Shown here in pieces: positions 1 to 11,700 of a stretch of DNA of 64,000 bases. The notes below the pieces were generated by a model. It was not told the DNA's origin and searched no databases. It worked only from the letters and a program-made list of their open reading frames with translations. The stretch lies in contig OZ038422.1 of the NCBI GenBank assembly GCA_964036155.1, positions 1,612,001-1,676,000 on the forward strand, given 5' to 3'. Each line of letters begins with the position of its first letter. Position 1 is the first letter of the stretch. Origin of the DNA: Diploscapter coronatus (taxonomy: Eukaryota; Nematoda; Chromadorea; Rhabditida; Rhabditidae). The position numbers and the translations under genes are program-made.

Positions 1-763
1 TAAAATTCGCCAAATGTTTGTTCCCTTCGCTATACTCCCTAGCATGAAATGTTGTGAGTTTTATGGCTCACTGTAGTTGCCACCTTCTTGTTGTTATCAT
101 TCTCATTTAAAAAAAATAGTATGGAAAGAGAAAAAGTGGTAACTACCCTCGTTTTCCACGAATTGCAACTTTTCGAGTTTCTCAGAACCTCCCATCATTT
201 TCAGCGCTCACTATCTTACGCTGCCCAAAAGCATAATGCTAAGAAGGATGTCTCTCTTCATGGTGGCGTAGTGAATAGTGAGTTAGATTTTGCCTTTTCT
301 TGAGCGATGAGGATAGACCGTCGGCTGGGAGAATGCAGAGAAGCGCGAAAAGCATTGCAATTTGTGGGAAAACGGAGATACAAGAGTCGAATTTTGCAGA
401 TAGTCGAAAAGTCTCGCTCGTAAAAATGAAACGACTGTGTTGTGTTAACTGATAACGAGGTATTGAGGGGATTAAAATGGGATATAAAAGATGTGGATTC
501 GCAAAAAAGCATGGATATCAGCACTGACAATTAACGCTGAGACGCATCTCGCGGAAGGCAGGGAATTCGGGCGAAAAAACGCTCCCATCGGCGACGAATT
601 TGGCTGCTTGAAACAGGGCATTTCTCGGGAGGGAAAGGCGAAAGTGAAAAACGAAAGCCGAGAACGCATTGTGAAAGCTGCCTGGCTGACCACAGTCACG
701 CACTTTTTTCTCCTGAACACCCCCTCCTCAGTCATTTTCATCCATCCCCTCATCCGTCGTCTT

Positions 764-767
<4 letters not shown>

Positions 768-800
<33 letters not shown>

Positions 801-927
801 CTCCATCCCGTTCCACAATATCTCCCCATATCTCCATATACACCCTTATCTATGCCTTTATCTGCCTCCCCACGACTTTCCCGTGTCCATTTTCGCATTT
901 CCATTCAAAAATCCCCCCCCCCCCCCC
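768..927. repeat. CT microsatellite and poly-C tract
   Basis: A run of about 12 CT dinucleotides is followed by pyrimidine-rich DNA and a run of about 19 C. It also inflates the overlapping open frame on the + strand, which is low-complexity and not a convincing gene. Confidence 0.85.
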
Positions 928-2057
928 CCATCGGCCAACCTAACCCATTCCACATCTCAACCGTCCTTCCTCCCCTTCGAACGCGAGAACAGGATTTCAT
1001 CCGATGCCCACAATGAAAGGGCGCGCATATGCAGCATGCAGCGCTTTTTGACGCACATTACACGCATTACGCAATTCGGAATTCGAAATGTGCAGAAGAA
1101 GCTTACGAACAAACACAACAATACTTCACCCTTCACTATCTAGAATAAAATTTCTATGGTTTAATTTTTTCGATTAATATATTTATTCAAAAGTGTTAGA
1201 CTTTTACGATTTAGAGTAAATGAAGTAGTCGCATATGAGAAATCGATGTTGATTTATTTGCTTGTACCGAAGTAGTAGACAAATGCAATTGGCAAAATGA
1301 TAAGCGATGCAAATCATGGCAATACAGAGGGGACAAGGGATTTAACCAGATCAGCCACATCGCCTTTTTATTCCTTTATTCAATCGTTCTTTGCCTAGTT
1401 AAGGCAAAAGGCAAAAACATTCGCGCGCGCCACGATCGGATCAATTAGCATAAGACGAAAGGATAAAAAAGAGGAAGAGAACGATAAATGATGCAGAATC
1501 AGAATAGCAATAAGTTATTAGAATCGGAATCGAATATGACTACAAATGCAAGAATACCACAATGACAATATAATTCGAAATGTAATCTGTTAGCCCAATT
1601 AAACTTAACAAATACACATTTTTATTTCTGCTAATTTTATCATTTATTATATAAAGGGCAATTATTTTCTAGCATTTTATTTCAATTTAAATAATATCTA
1701 AAATAAAACCCCGAAAAATAATTGAGCATCCTTATAAACACTCATTCGTGCAATGCGGCATTTTGCACGATGCATGAGATTCTCGTACAACACGATGCGC
1801 GCTTAAAAGGCCGTTCAAAATTAGCATAAAATAGAAATTTAGGTAAAGATAGTGCATAATTTATATTCTAAAAATTCGAATAAACCATAAAATTAAAGCT
1901 ATCGATTTTCGGCAGCGATAAATTTCTATCCAAACTTTAGAAACTCTTTCATCAAGGCCTTCCCATAGTTAAGGAGGAGAGCAATGTTCAATTATTATTT
2001 TCAAAATTTGACCGTAGAGTTTCGATTTTTCTTATTAAAATCTCATTTTAGGATCTT

Positions 2058-2169
2058 GTGCCCGAATCCACGAAACTCTCGGAACCCTTTCTATAGGAAC
2101 CTTCCGACGAAAAGAAGGTTCCTATAGGAAAGTTTCGGACAGTTCCGAGAGTTTCGTGGATCCGGGCAC
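2058..2169. repeat. Palindromic repeat, family A, copy 1
   Basis: A near-perfect inverted repeat: the left arm has ATCCACGAAACTCTCGG and the right arm has CCGAGAGTTTCGTGGAT. Inner arms share GGTTCCTATAGG-type sequence. A second copy lies at 19125-19225, so this is a dispersed family able to fold into a hairpin. It has no coding capacity and looks like a MITE. Confidence 0.85.
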
Positions 2170-2280
2170 TGACCTGTTCAAACAGACCGAATTGAGCCTA
2201 GGACAGAAAAAAGTTGAAATTCGTCAAGCGTTTCAAACAAGTCAACGAAAAAGTCGATTTTGGACTCGATAAAATTATTG

Positions 2281-2286
2281 TTTATT
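2281..2286 (-). terminator. AATAAA poly(A) signal of the daf-36-like gene
   Basis: AATAAA on the minus strand, about 15 bases after the stop codon at 2302-2304. This is a very short 3' UTR, as is common in nematodes. Confidence 0.6.
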
Positions 2287-2301
2287 AAATTAATAACCAT
2301 A

Positions 2302-4465
2302 TCAAAAGTCATTCAAATCTTTCGGCTGATCAGAAGAATTTCCACATGGAAGAATAACTGGAGAAGTTTCACAGTAAAATTGGCGTTTAAACCAACTAAA
2401 TTGCATTTTTTAGAATATATTTTATTCTAAAAAGGTACCTTCTAAACTTATTAATCGGTCCGTCATTTGGAGCCAATAATGGCGACTTTATGAAAGTCTT
2501 ATTTGACCAGATATGCACATCCCTTTCGAACTAAAAACGCCGTTTAATTTGAAAATTATATTATCTCTACCTGGCTAGTCTCCGAATACATGAAGAACTT
2601 GCAGAATGCCATGTTTATATTCGTATAGAATTTAAAGGTAGCCTTTTGCAGTAAAGGCTCTATCGGAGTGACGTGGTGAAGACAGATCGCTTCCCCGAAA
2701 GCGAATTTGAATTTCATGTGGACGATGCCGGGGCCGACCTTGGGGAAGTTAGCATATCTTTCAAGTTTTGAGAAATTACTTGTTCAGCCCTCAGAAAACT
2801 GTCCGAGCCAGGTATCGGCCATCCCATGAACTGCATGTATTGTTTCAGATGCATCACACCAATGTGCTTCTTAAATAAGCCATGTTTTAATTAGTTACTT
2901 TTCAAAATAAACCCACCTGATCCTCCAAAGAGAACCACTCTCCGCTCCAGGTATGAGTAACTTGGAAGATATTCTCCAAGGACAAATCTATGCTATTGAT
3001 GATATCTGAGCCTTCGTTGGCTCCAATCCTATGCAGGAAATTCAGATGGGCAAGATCAGCACCGTTTTCCGGGATTTCTTGCTGGTGACAGAGGACCTGG
3101 ATTTTAAAATTCTCGGATAAAGTTGCGAATTCTAGCGCTTTATAACCAAAATGACAAAATGTGCTCGTAGCTGAAAGTATACCTCATGCTGACTCCGTCC
3201 GGAAGCCCTCCAAACCCCAGATTCGATTTTGTCGAACTTTTCCGGCTCCCAGGAAGGACTTTCGCCAGAGGAATGGAACCACAAGTAGATGTGTTTATTC
3301 CTCTCGATCACAGGCCAGGTAGCGATTTTCGCGTTGATCTTATGGCAGTCACCGCGACTGTAAGGAATATCGACCAGAGCGCCTGAAGCCGCATCCCATT
3401 TCCAGCCGTGGAAAGGGCATTGGATCTTATTGTTATCGACTACCTGAAATAGTCACATTTTATCCAAATAAGCCAAAATCTTTATCTCCAGAAAATGAAG
3501 AAAAACTGGTACTCTTCCATTTCTCAAGGAACAACGATTTTTTCGCACACCAATCATTAAAAAATGCTATTTTGGCTCGTACAAGAATAAATAAAAAATA
3601 TTTGGACCAAGGTTGTTCGGAATTTCGGAATCGGAGTCAGAATTAAATGTTCTCACGACTCGGAATCGGAATTCCAAACACACCTGATTTGGATCAATTC
3701 TCGACTGGGAAACAAAATTTGTACAGTTTACCCTGCCTCCACTAGAAAAATTCGCTCCCATATGTAAACATGTCGGATTCGTCACGTAAACTCTGCTATC
3801 GTGAGCACGGACGGCCAAAAGTTGCCTTCCTAGGAAAAAATTATCATTCAGACTTCTGTTTATCAGTGCACTTTGCACTCTTCTCTAATTTGTGAAGACA
3901 AAGAATGAATTTCGCATATGAGAACTCCCGGATGGCTTTCCATTTGGGAAGTCACATTTGTGATATCTGACCATGTTTCACAAGATATAATTATAATCTA
4001 AACTGGACTTACCTAGGACGAAGACGTCTTTCATAGACCCTTTCGGCAGCTCTTCTGACTCTAGAATCATGTACCACCCATTTCCAAAGGCTGGTGGTAA
4101 CTCTCGGTTTTCGTTATTTCGTTTCAACCCTCTGATTCTCCGTATTTTCGCTTCTTTCATGGTACTCGAAGTCTAAACTATCAAATGGTAAGGCTACCAA
4201 AATTTTGTAAATGTGCCTCATGTTCCTCAAAATTGAAGCCCAAATCATGTCTGGTACATCGTCGATCAAATGGTCTTACTGCAATTTGGTAAAGAATAAA
4301 ACTTTGCAGAATAAATATGACAGTGACATATTGCAGAGTTAGAAGTTGTAAATAGACCGGTATAGAAAGAATATTAACTAGGAAACCCATGAAGTAGGCA
4401 TTGAATATGATTAATGACAACAGTCGATATAAAACTGCCAAGGATATCGAAGCTTGGTAGAACAT
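2302..4465 (-). CDS. daf-36: Cholesterol 7-desaturase, Rieske oxygenase (DAF-36/Neverland family)
   Basis: Predicted 442-aa Rieske non-haem iron oxygenase. In nematodes and insects this family converts cholesterol to 7-dehydrocholesterol at membranes, the first step towards dafachronic acids or ecdysteroids. Exons (minus): 4280-4465, 4013-4172, 3732-3829, 3183-3443, 2917-3096, 2780-2869, 2571-2738, 2439-2530, 2302-2395; all phases agree. The N-terminus has two hydrophobic segments (about residues 7-30 and 40-60). The Rieske cluster ligands are visible as CLH (in TCLHMGAN) and CPFHGW. The catalytic iron motif is visible as NGADLAHLNFLH (N/D..D..H....H). The C-terminus carries the family signature FERDVHIWSNK. 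The start at 4465 is chosen because a TTTTCAG acceptor lies just upstream (exon from 4472), consistent with trans-splicing. An internal Met at 4160 would lose the membrane anchor. Family assignment is sure; the exact N-terminus is less so. Confidence 0.94.
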
Positions 4466-4831
4466 ATCCAATCTGAAAATATACAAGTTTGATGGATATA
4501 TGAAGATTGAGAAAATCAATACGCTTCACCTAGATTCGCTTAATAGTGAAAGTAAGATTGAATGAGATGGAAATTGTGAACAGACTAAACGAAATGCAAC
4601 AATGTTAGAATGAATAAAATCGAGATACATAAGAAGTTAAATATGGGAGTAGCAGTGATAAATGGTTAAATTGAAGGTGCACGGCATGGAATGATACATT
4701 CTGATAAGGAGATCAAAATATTCTGAAGTCAGAAATCAGATTTTAATTTATTTCGCAATTATATCGGTCATAACGCAAAGTTTAAACGAAGAAAATGATA
4801 TTAGACCCAGGGTTGTTGGTAGTATATATTA

Positions 4832-5038
4832 AAATATACTAATGGTACGTTTAAAGAGAATGAAAAGAAAAAATAGAAAGAATTGAGTAGTAAGCAGAGA
4901 AAACGGGGAAAGCGAGAGGGCGCGTCACTCTTAATTTAATCTGGTGCAATTTCCTCTCGCTTTTTTGTTTTCCCTGCTCTCTATTCAACTCTCTCTATTT
5001 CTCTTTTCATTTTCTCTAAGCGTACCGTTAGTATATTT
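4832..5038. repeat. Long inverted repeat (MITE-like)
   Basis: Terminal inverted repeat of roughly 80 bases per arm. The left arm begins AAATATACTAATGGTACG and the right arm ends CGTACCGTTAGTATATTT, with purine-rich then pyrimidine-rich inner arms. No ORF inside. I found no second copy in this window. Confidence 0.8.
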
Positions 5039-5704
5039 TGTATATACTAAATATCTGAAATTTAGTTTATACATGGATAGGATTTTGAAAAATTTTAATT
5101 AGAAATAAAAGCGCTTTTCATTTAGAAAAGTCAAAAAATCTTCAGTTCAATATAATCTTTTATTCATAATCATTTCCCGTATTTCAATATATTGTAATTT
5201 TGTTAAGCTCGCCTACATATATAATGAAATTCAATAATATAAATAAGAAATATTTGCATAATAATCGAATATGACTGGAGCAGTGAAAATGCACTGGATT
5301 TTTGAAGATCATTCCGAAGTTTAAATAAAATGTTGAAGAAATCATGACCTTTCTCGACCCGAATTGGTATTTGTTTCACAAAAATCATATAATTCATAAC
5401 ATCTAATAATTATCGATCGGAATCATTGAGATACTTGACGAATTTCATAAATGCTCAAATGATAATGGTAATGTTTTCTGATCTTCTATTTAAATTGCAT
5501 GCTTTATTTTCGTCAATTACCATTTGAGCGCATTTGCAGAAGTTATTGTTAATTTACTTGACCTGTTAATACAGGGTGAGCAACAAATCTAGTCCGCTTT
5601 CGATTTTCTTTTGGAAATTCATTACCAAGATAGTAGTGACGAAAACTTTCTACAAAATTGAATATTATCTTCTCCAATACCAATGATACCCATTTGGCAT
5701 GAAT

Positions 5705-5710
5705 TTTATT
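5705..5710 (-). terminator. AATAAA poly(A) signal of the gar-3-like gene
   Basis: AATAAA on the minus strand, about 67 bases past the receptor stop codon at 5777-5779. Confidence 0.5.
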
Positions 5711-5776
5711 TTTTAAAGCTTCAAATTAAAATATGAAAAGGCCCAGACTTTATGATCACCCTGTATATAATGGTAA

Positions 5777-8700
5777 TTATTGAATTTTCTGGAAGTTTCC
5801 TCTCAGCATCCGCGCAAAAGCCGATCTGAATTGTCTGTTTGCCAGGGCGTAAGCAAATGGGTTTCCAGATGAATTCAGGTAGCACATGTAGTACGATAGA
5901 GTATATATCGCTGAGGGTATGCACTCGCCCTTGCAGAAGCCATATACTGTTGCCTAAACGTTCATATTTCTTTCTCAATAAAGAAATGATGCTTACCATA
6001 ATATAATATGGGGACCATAAAATTGCGAAAAATCCTACGATGAATGTAATCGTTCTGAAATCATTGTAATAAAAATGATGACTATTCTTAAATTATATGA
6101 CACTATTACAGAAGAAATGGACGAAAATGCATATCATATTCTAGAAAATGTTCTTTTTATACTATTTCGTCATACCCCTGTCTCACTACATATGTATCGG
6201 TATATCATTGAGCAACTCTGAAAAGATATCCCGATATTCCAAAGAGAAATAGTATCGAAAATGGAGAGAGCGAAAGTTTCCCTACCAGTCTTGATATGCT
6301 GGAATACCATTTCCGAATGGCATTATTGATAAATAAAATCTGAGAGAAAGAAGCGATTTTAGGGCAGTCTCTCTTCCCTTTTAGCGTGCTATTTATCGCT
6401 TTTCTAACCACTACAAATAACCGCGCATCACTTTGCACGCCCCTCCCAGATTTGGGCATCAAGAGTAAATAATTTGATAAAGTGACTATTTATAAAATTA
6501 TACCGAAAAGCCTTGTGCGCCCTTTTCTCGGCCCTGGTCTGTTTGCGGCCCCTCGTGAAGATGTTGATCGGGGCAAATATCGAGGTGATGATTCGCTCTC
6601 GCGTCATCGACGTCGAAATCGATGACACTTTCCGATGTCTGCTAAACAATTTATTTCTTCTTCCTTCTTAAATTTCGAAGAATATTTTAAACAAAAATAT
6701 CTATTCTATATTTTCCATTGTAACTATAGCATTTAGAATCGTACCTATTTTCAATTAGTTTATATTTTCAGAACTTTGTAATAGCTTTGAAAAGTATTCC
6801 TCTTACTATTTTAAAATACCAATCTTCTCTCTATAATTATGACATTCACAAATGTTCTATTTTTATTTAGGCTATATATATATATATATATATTTTTTTT
6901 TTTCAAATTTTTATAATTTATCATTTTCGTACCCCTGCGCAGTCAGCAATGTGTCCGTCTTCTGCTGTTGAGCATTGTCCCCATTCGGCAGCGCCAAATT
7001 GTCATTTTGCTGCTGTGTTACAGTTAATTGGGGCACTGTTAGTCGATTTCCAGGCCGAATACTGCTTCTGGTCGATCGTTTGAAGTGTTCCGTGTCGGAG
7101 GAAGACGATCTAAAGTGAAGTACACCTTTATTATCGACTTTTATTACGCTCATATAAAGGATCTCTTGTATATATCATCAGAGATGTCACCAGGCACAAA
7201 AAGGTGTACCTGTACCTTAACTGTTGGCATCTCTGTATATCATTGACTTTGAATGACAAATACAAGACCCCGGGTCTTCTAATTCTAAATCCTTACGAAT
7301 CGGAACTACTGCTCCGCTCCCGTCTGGTGCTCTTTCCCCTCTCCAGTGCCCTGGCAATTCTCCTCTTGACGGACATCACCCACCGATCAGATCTTCGAAT
7401 CTCTCCTCTATCAGGAGGTCCCTAAAATAAAGGATTCGGCCCTCTGTGATTTACAGACGAATGGCAGACACAAACGGTTTTTTTTCACATTTTCCGCGTT
7501 TTCTACATTCTCTACCCTCCCTATCCGTCTGTAAATGCAGGGAACTATAAGATTTTTGACAATTAATCAAAGAAGTACACTAATTAATAAAGTAGTACGA
7601 CAATATGTCATGTATGAATACCGTAACTTATAGATAAGGAGTAAAGGTTGATGTAGAGAAAATCTTTCCCCCCATATCATTTCGTAGATTGTAGTGTTAC
7701 GAATTTTCCAGATTGCCGATAATATCAAATTAAATATGCCAGGTATTTTAATGAAATATCATTTCCGTAATCATAAATCATACACCGTACTACTTTTCTT
7801 TTACTTGCTGCTTCTTATCGCAAATGTAAACTGACTGGATTATTAGCCTCAACAGCTATAGAAGGCACATTTTCCAAGGGTTTTTGAGCTATTCTTCTAG
7901 GTGTTCCATGTGGAGATTTAAATGATTTGTCTCGTTTGCTCTTCTAAATTTAAAATATTCGTTTTATCGTTATTTTATTTATTAGTAACGCGGAAAAGGC
8001 GATCGTCGAGAGCTAAGGTACGCAACGGAATTTCTCTAACTCGCTCCACTAGACACTTTCTTCGAAGGGATGAAAAAGCGTGTCTAGAGCCTGCGCATAC
8101 TCCCTTGAGCTCTATATGCTCGAATAACCGCCTCTTCGTGCACTAACGATAATTGTAACTACCTTTCGATATCTCCTACTACTCCTAGTCCTCATAATAA
8201 CCGAGGCTCCATCCGAAACATTGCTTGAATCGATCCGCTTCAGGGAATCTTTATCATTGAAATTTAGAACGGAGTTTAGCTCATCGTCGCTAAAATGTTC
8301 CATACGTTTTTCGATTATTAAGCATTTTACCTGAACATCCTTTTTAAAGAGTCGTTTTTATCCTCTTCATTGTTATGCCCTTTCAGCGAATGGTTTGACG
8401 TTATGCTTCTTCGAGAGTGATTTGACCTAAAATTAAAATGCTGCATTGTTTTTTTTTTATTTATAATAAAAACCTGATAGATAAGCGATTCTTCGTCCCT
8501 CGGTTGATCTCTGGTCCTCCAGCTTCGTCCCTTTCCTGATGGCTCAATAGGGAAACTCGTTCCATTTCACTTTCCCTCCGAGAATTCGCTGCCGTTGGAT
8601 AGGGTCCCGGCACGAAGTTGCTCTCGTTACTTTCCCTAAATTATTATTGCTTAAAAGATAATTGAATTCATGCAATGCGCATAGTTTTATGGGTGTGGTC

Positions 8701-11700
8701 CTGCTCTTCTTTCATTTTTTCTATTCAGAAAAGAAAGAGAGAATAATGTCATTTTATTCAACAAAGGTGATAAAAAACCATTTCTTCCATTTTGTTTAAA
8801 AAGAGACGAGAAATAGGCCCGTCCAGAAAACTGCGCATTGCATGGATCATTGTATCCCGTCATTTAATGATAGGAAATTCTTTTCGGTTCTCTATTTTAT
8901 GATATTTCGTTTGCGCTAAAATATGGGTAATCTGAAGATAATTCGCAGCTTCGTATCCAACGAAAGAGTACGAGAAAAGATATCTTCCTACCTTGCCCTA
9001 TACTCTTAACTATGGGCTACGAAGCTGCGGACTATCCAAATTGGCAGAAATATGATGGAGAAATTGAATAAGAAATGAATTTCTCAGCTAATGGCAGAAT
9101 GTGTGCGTGTAGATTGATACCTCCTAAGCGCAAAACTCCGCTCTTCCTCGATGACACACAAATTGGGTTCAGATTCAGTGTTGCCCGAGCCCTGCAAATA
9201 AGCATTGTGCCTAATCATCATCCATCGACCAACAATGTTGTGTGGGTTTACCGCCTGTGTTGTCGTCGTTGTTTGATAGCCACTGTCCCTCTGCTCTTTC
9301 TGAAGTTGATGCAGACGCTCTGCCTCTTCTTCCTTCTCGGCTCGAGATTGCAGCATCAACGATACTCCGACCTAGAATTATTGTTTACTTAGCAATTATA
9401 AACCAACTATAACACACAGATCTAATCAGACTTTTAGTCAGAATTAGAAATTTTAAGGGAGGGGGTACGCAAAAAAATTTTGGCTAAAGCTCTGCCTATA
9501 TATCTGATTTTATAAATAAATGATTAAATATTCCTATTTAAAAAGTACATTATTTAGGTCTGCCATAATTAATGTTCAGATTTCTTTAAATTCGCCTCAT
9601 TTCCGTGTTATTCTTTCAAAAATCGAATTAGGCGATGATCCATTGTAAGTGGAATATAATTTATCTCGATCATCTCTATCTCCATCCCTCCCCTCGCTCT
9701 AGGCTTATATCCATTTTCCCCGTCCTCAACTCGCCTCCAGGCGAATATCAAAATCGAATCAGCTCGTTTCGGCCCTATTTTCGCATTTTCGCGCATCTCA
9801 ACTCTCAAAGGACTCGGTTGCTGAGAGAAGAGGTCACAAATGATCGCAGAAAGTGCTGAAAATGTGCTTGACACGAGCAAAGAAAAGTCCCCTTCAAGAA
9901 AAAGGCAGACGAAATTCAGCTGCAGACTTTCGACGGAAACTAATTCAACACGCGCAAAATGTGTGCATCTATTGTCAAAGAAACGATAAATAACCGCAGC
10001 TCATGCGAAATATGCTCTGTTGATAAATGTTGCTATATTGGGATATTCAATATGTAGAGCCACAAAAATCACTATTTAAAATTTTTACCTGAGTTCCAAG
10101 CCTCTGACTGAGAATCAGAGCGATATGTCTTCGCTCTTTAGCTTTAGCCTTCTTTTCGAGATTTTTAGCGGCCTGATGTATGCCCTAAATCATATAACTT
10201 GAGGACTAAATTTAAATTTGTAAAACTACTTTGTACAATATTAACATCGCTATTAGTGTCGTCCAATAATAAGCCACATACATACCTAAATTAAATGATT
10301 AACTTGTGATATATTTAAGAATAAAATTACCCATATTAACATAAGGATTTGACAAGAAAGGCGCTGAGCATTCGGCATTGCCGTTCATACTGAAATGAAT
10401 ATCTTCAAAATGAATTCATTAAATCGTAGTTTAAGCTTAAAATCAGGCAAAAATGGTGATGGATTATTGATTAATGTATCTCATGCTCAGTTTGCATATT
10501 GCTAAAGGCTATAAAGTGTGCTTTTGAAATGTGCAGGAAAAAAGAAGCGGAAAGCCAGAGTGATGCAGTGTGTTTACCGATTCGAATGCGGTTCTTCCCT
10601 GAAAAGCTTCCCTCTAAACCGCGAAGAATATGAAACATATATGAAACTCAAAATATTATACTATTGATTGGAGAGAACGTCGATATTCAAAAATTACGCT
10701 ATTCGTTTCTCTTCTACGCGACTCATTATTTCGCTCCTCCAACATTCGATCTCTAATTGTAGAATGAATATATCGACTTTCTCTCCAATCAATGATACTG
10801 TGCGAAAGAACTATAATTATTGTAAACTAAAATATGTGATGTCGCAGAAACACACAGTGCTTTGGTTTGTCTGACGAGGAGTCATAAAAGTTTTTTAAAA
10901 ATCGATTTTTGAAAAATCTGCTGAGATGGAATTGTAAAGAATAGCTGTAAGAGCTTTGGCGAAAAAACACTTTAGAAAATAACGGAAGGATGAATAGCTC
11001 TATTCATCTTTCTAAAAGTGACACCGGACGACAGGTCAAAGCACTGTGAGTAAAATATAATTCTGTGATTGAAACTGGTGATTTATTGATTTTATTCTAA
11101 TTTTCAAAGCGAATAAATTATAACCTGGAAGAGCCTCCGGTCATGGCCTTCCAACCGTATATCATGATGCCGAATATGATGGCCGGTATGAGCCACGACA
11201 ATATTATGCACATCTGCGTTTTCGAGGGACTCTGCCACTTGAGATATTTCGCCGTATGGCACACTTAAAATAGAAAGTTTAGCCTTAAAATCAAATTTTT
11301 CAAGTTTACCAGATAAATATCGGTCTGCAGTGATCAATAGCACTGTCAAAATCGATACGAGACATAGTGTATAGTCCAAAAATAGCCATGTTTCACAGGC
11401 TATACTTCCTAAGGGCCATCGCTCGCCTGAAAATGGTATTTAAATTGGAATTTATCATATATTCATTAGGCTTAAATCTATATGATACCTTATCATTTTC
11501 TAAGATATTTCTTATGATAAGTCGTACAATAAAATTGTTTCTTCTTCTTCTTCTTCTTCTCGGATTTTCCTTTATCCCCTCCCTTATTCTTCAAGTTTTC
11601 CAGTCATTTGGTTGATTTTGTCAGCGGTGTGCATTAAGTGCATCGAGATTAATGGAAAATGGGCAGAAAAGAGCTGAGTCAAATGAAGGGGAACTTATAA

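Larger units (their letters stand above)
1..2301. other. Gene-free stretch with simple repeats
   Basis: I see no supportable gene here. The open frames are short, overlap on both strands and lack splice-consistent neighbours. The stretch holds a CT microsatellite near 770-795, a C homopolymer near 909-927, a polypyrimidine tract between them and a palindromic element at 2058-2169. It lies downstream of the 3' end of the daf-36-like gene. Confidence 0.6.
4466..5776. other. Intergenic region, daf-36-like to gar-3-like
   Basis: Both neighbours are on the minus strand, so this holds the upstream region of the daf-36-like gene and the 3' end of the receptor gene. It contains a 207-bp inverted repeat at 4832-5038 and an AATAAA signal at 5705-5710. 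I see no coding exon. Confidence 0.6.

Noticed and set aside
491..943. 150-codon open frame near the left end
   Set aside because: Much of it is CT microsatellite translated as Ser-Leu repeats. The rest has no recognisable features.
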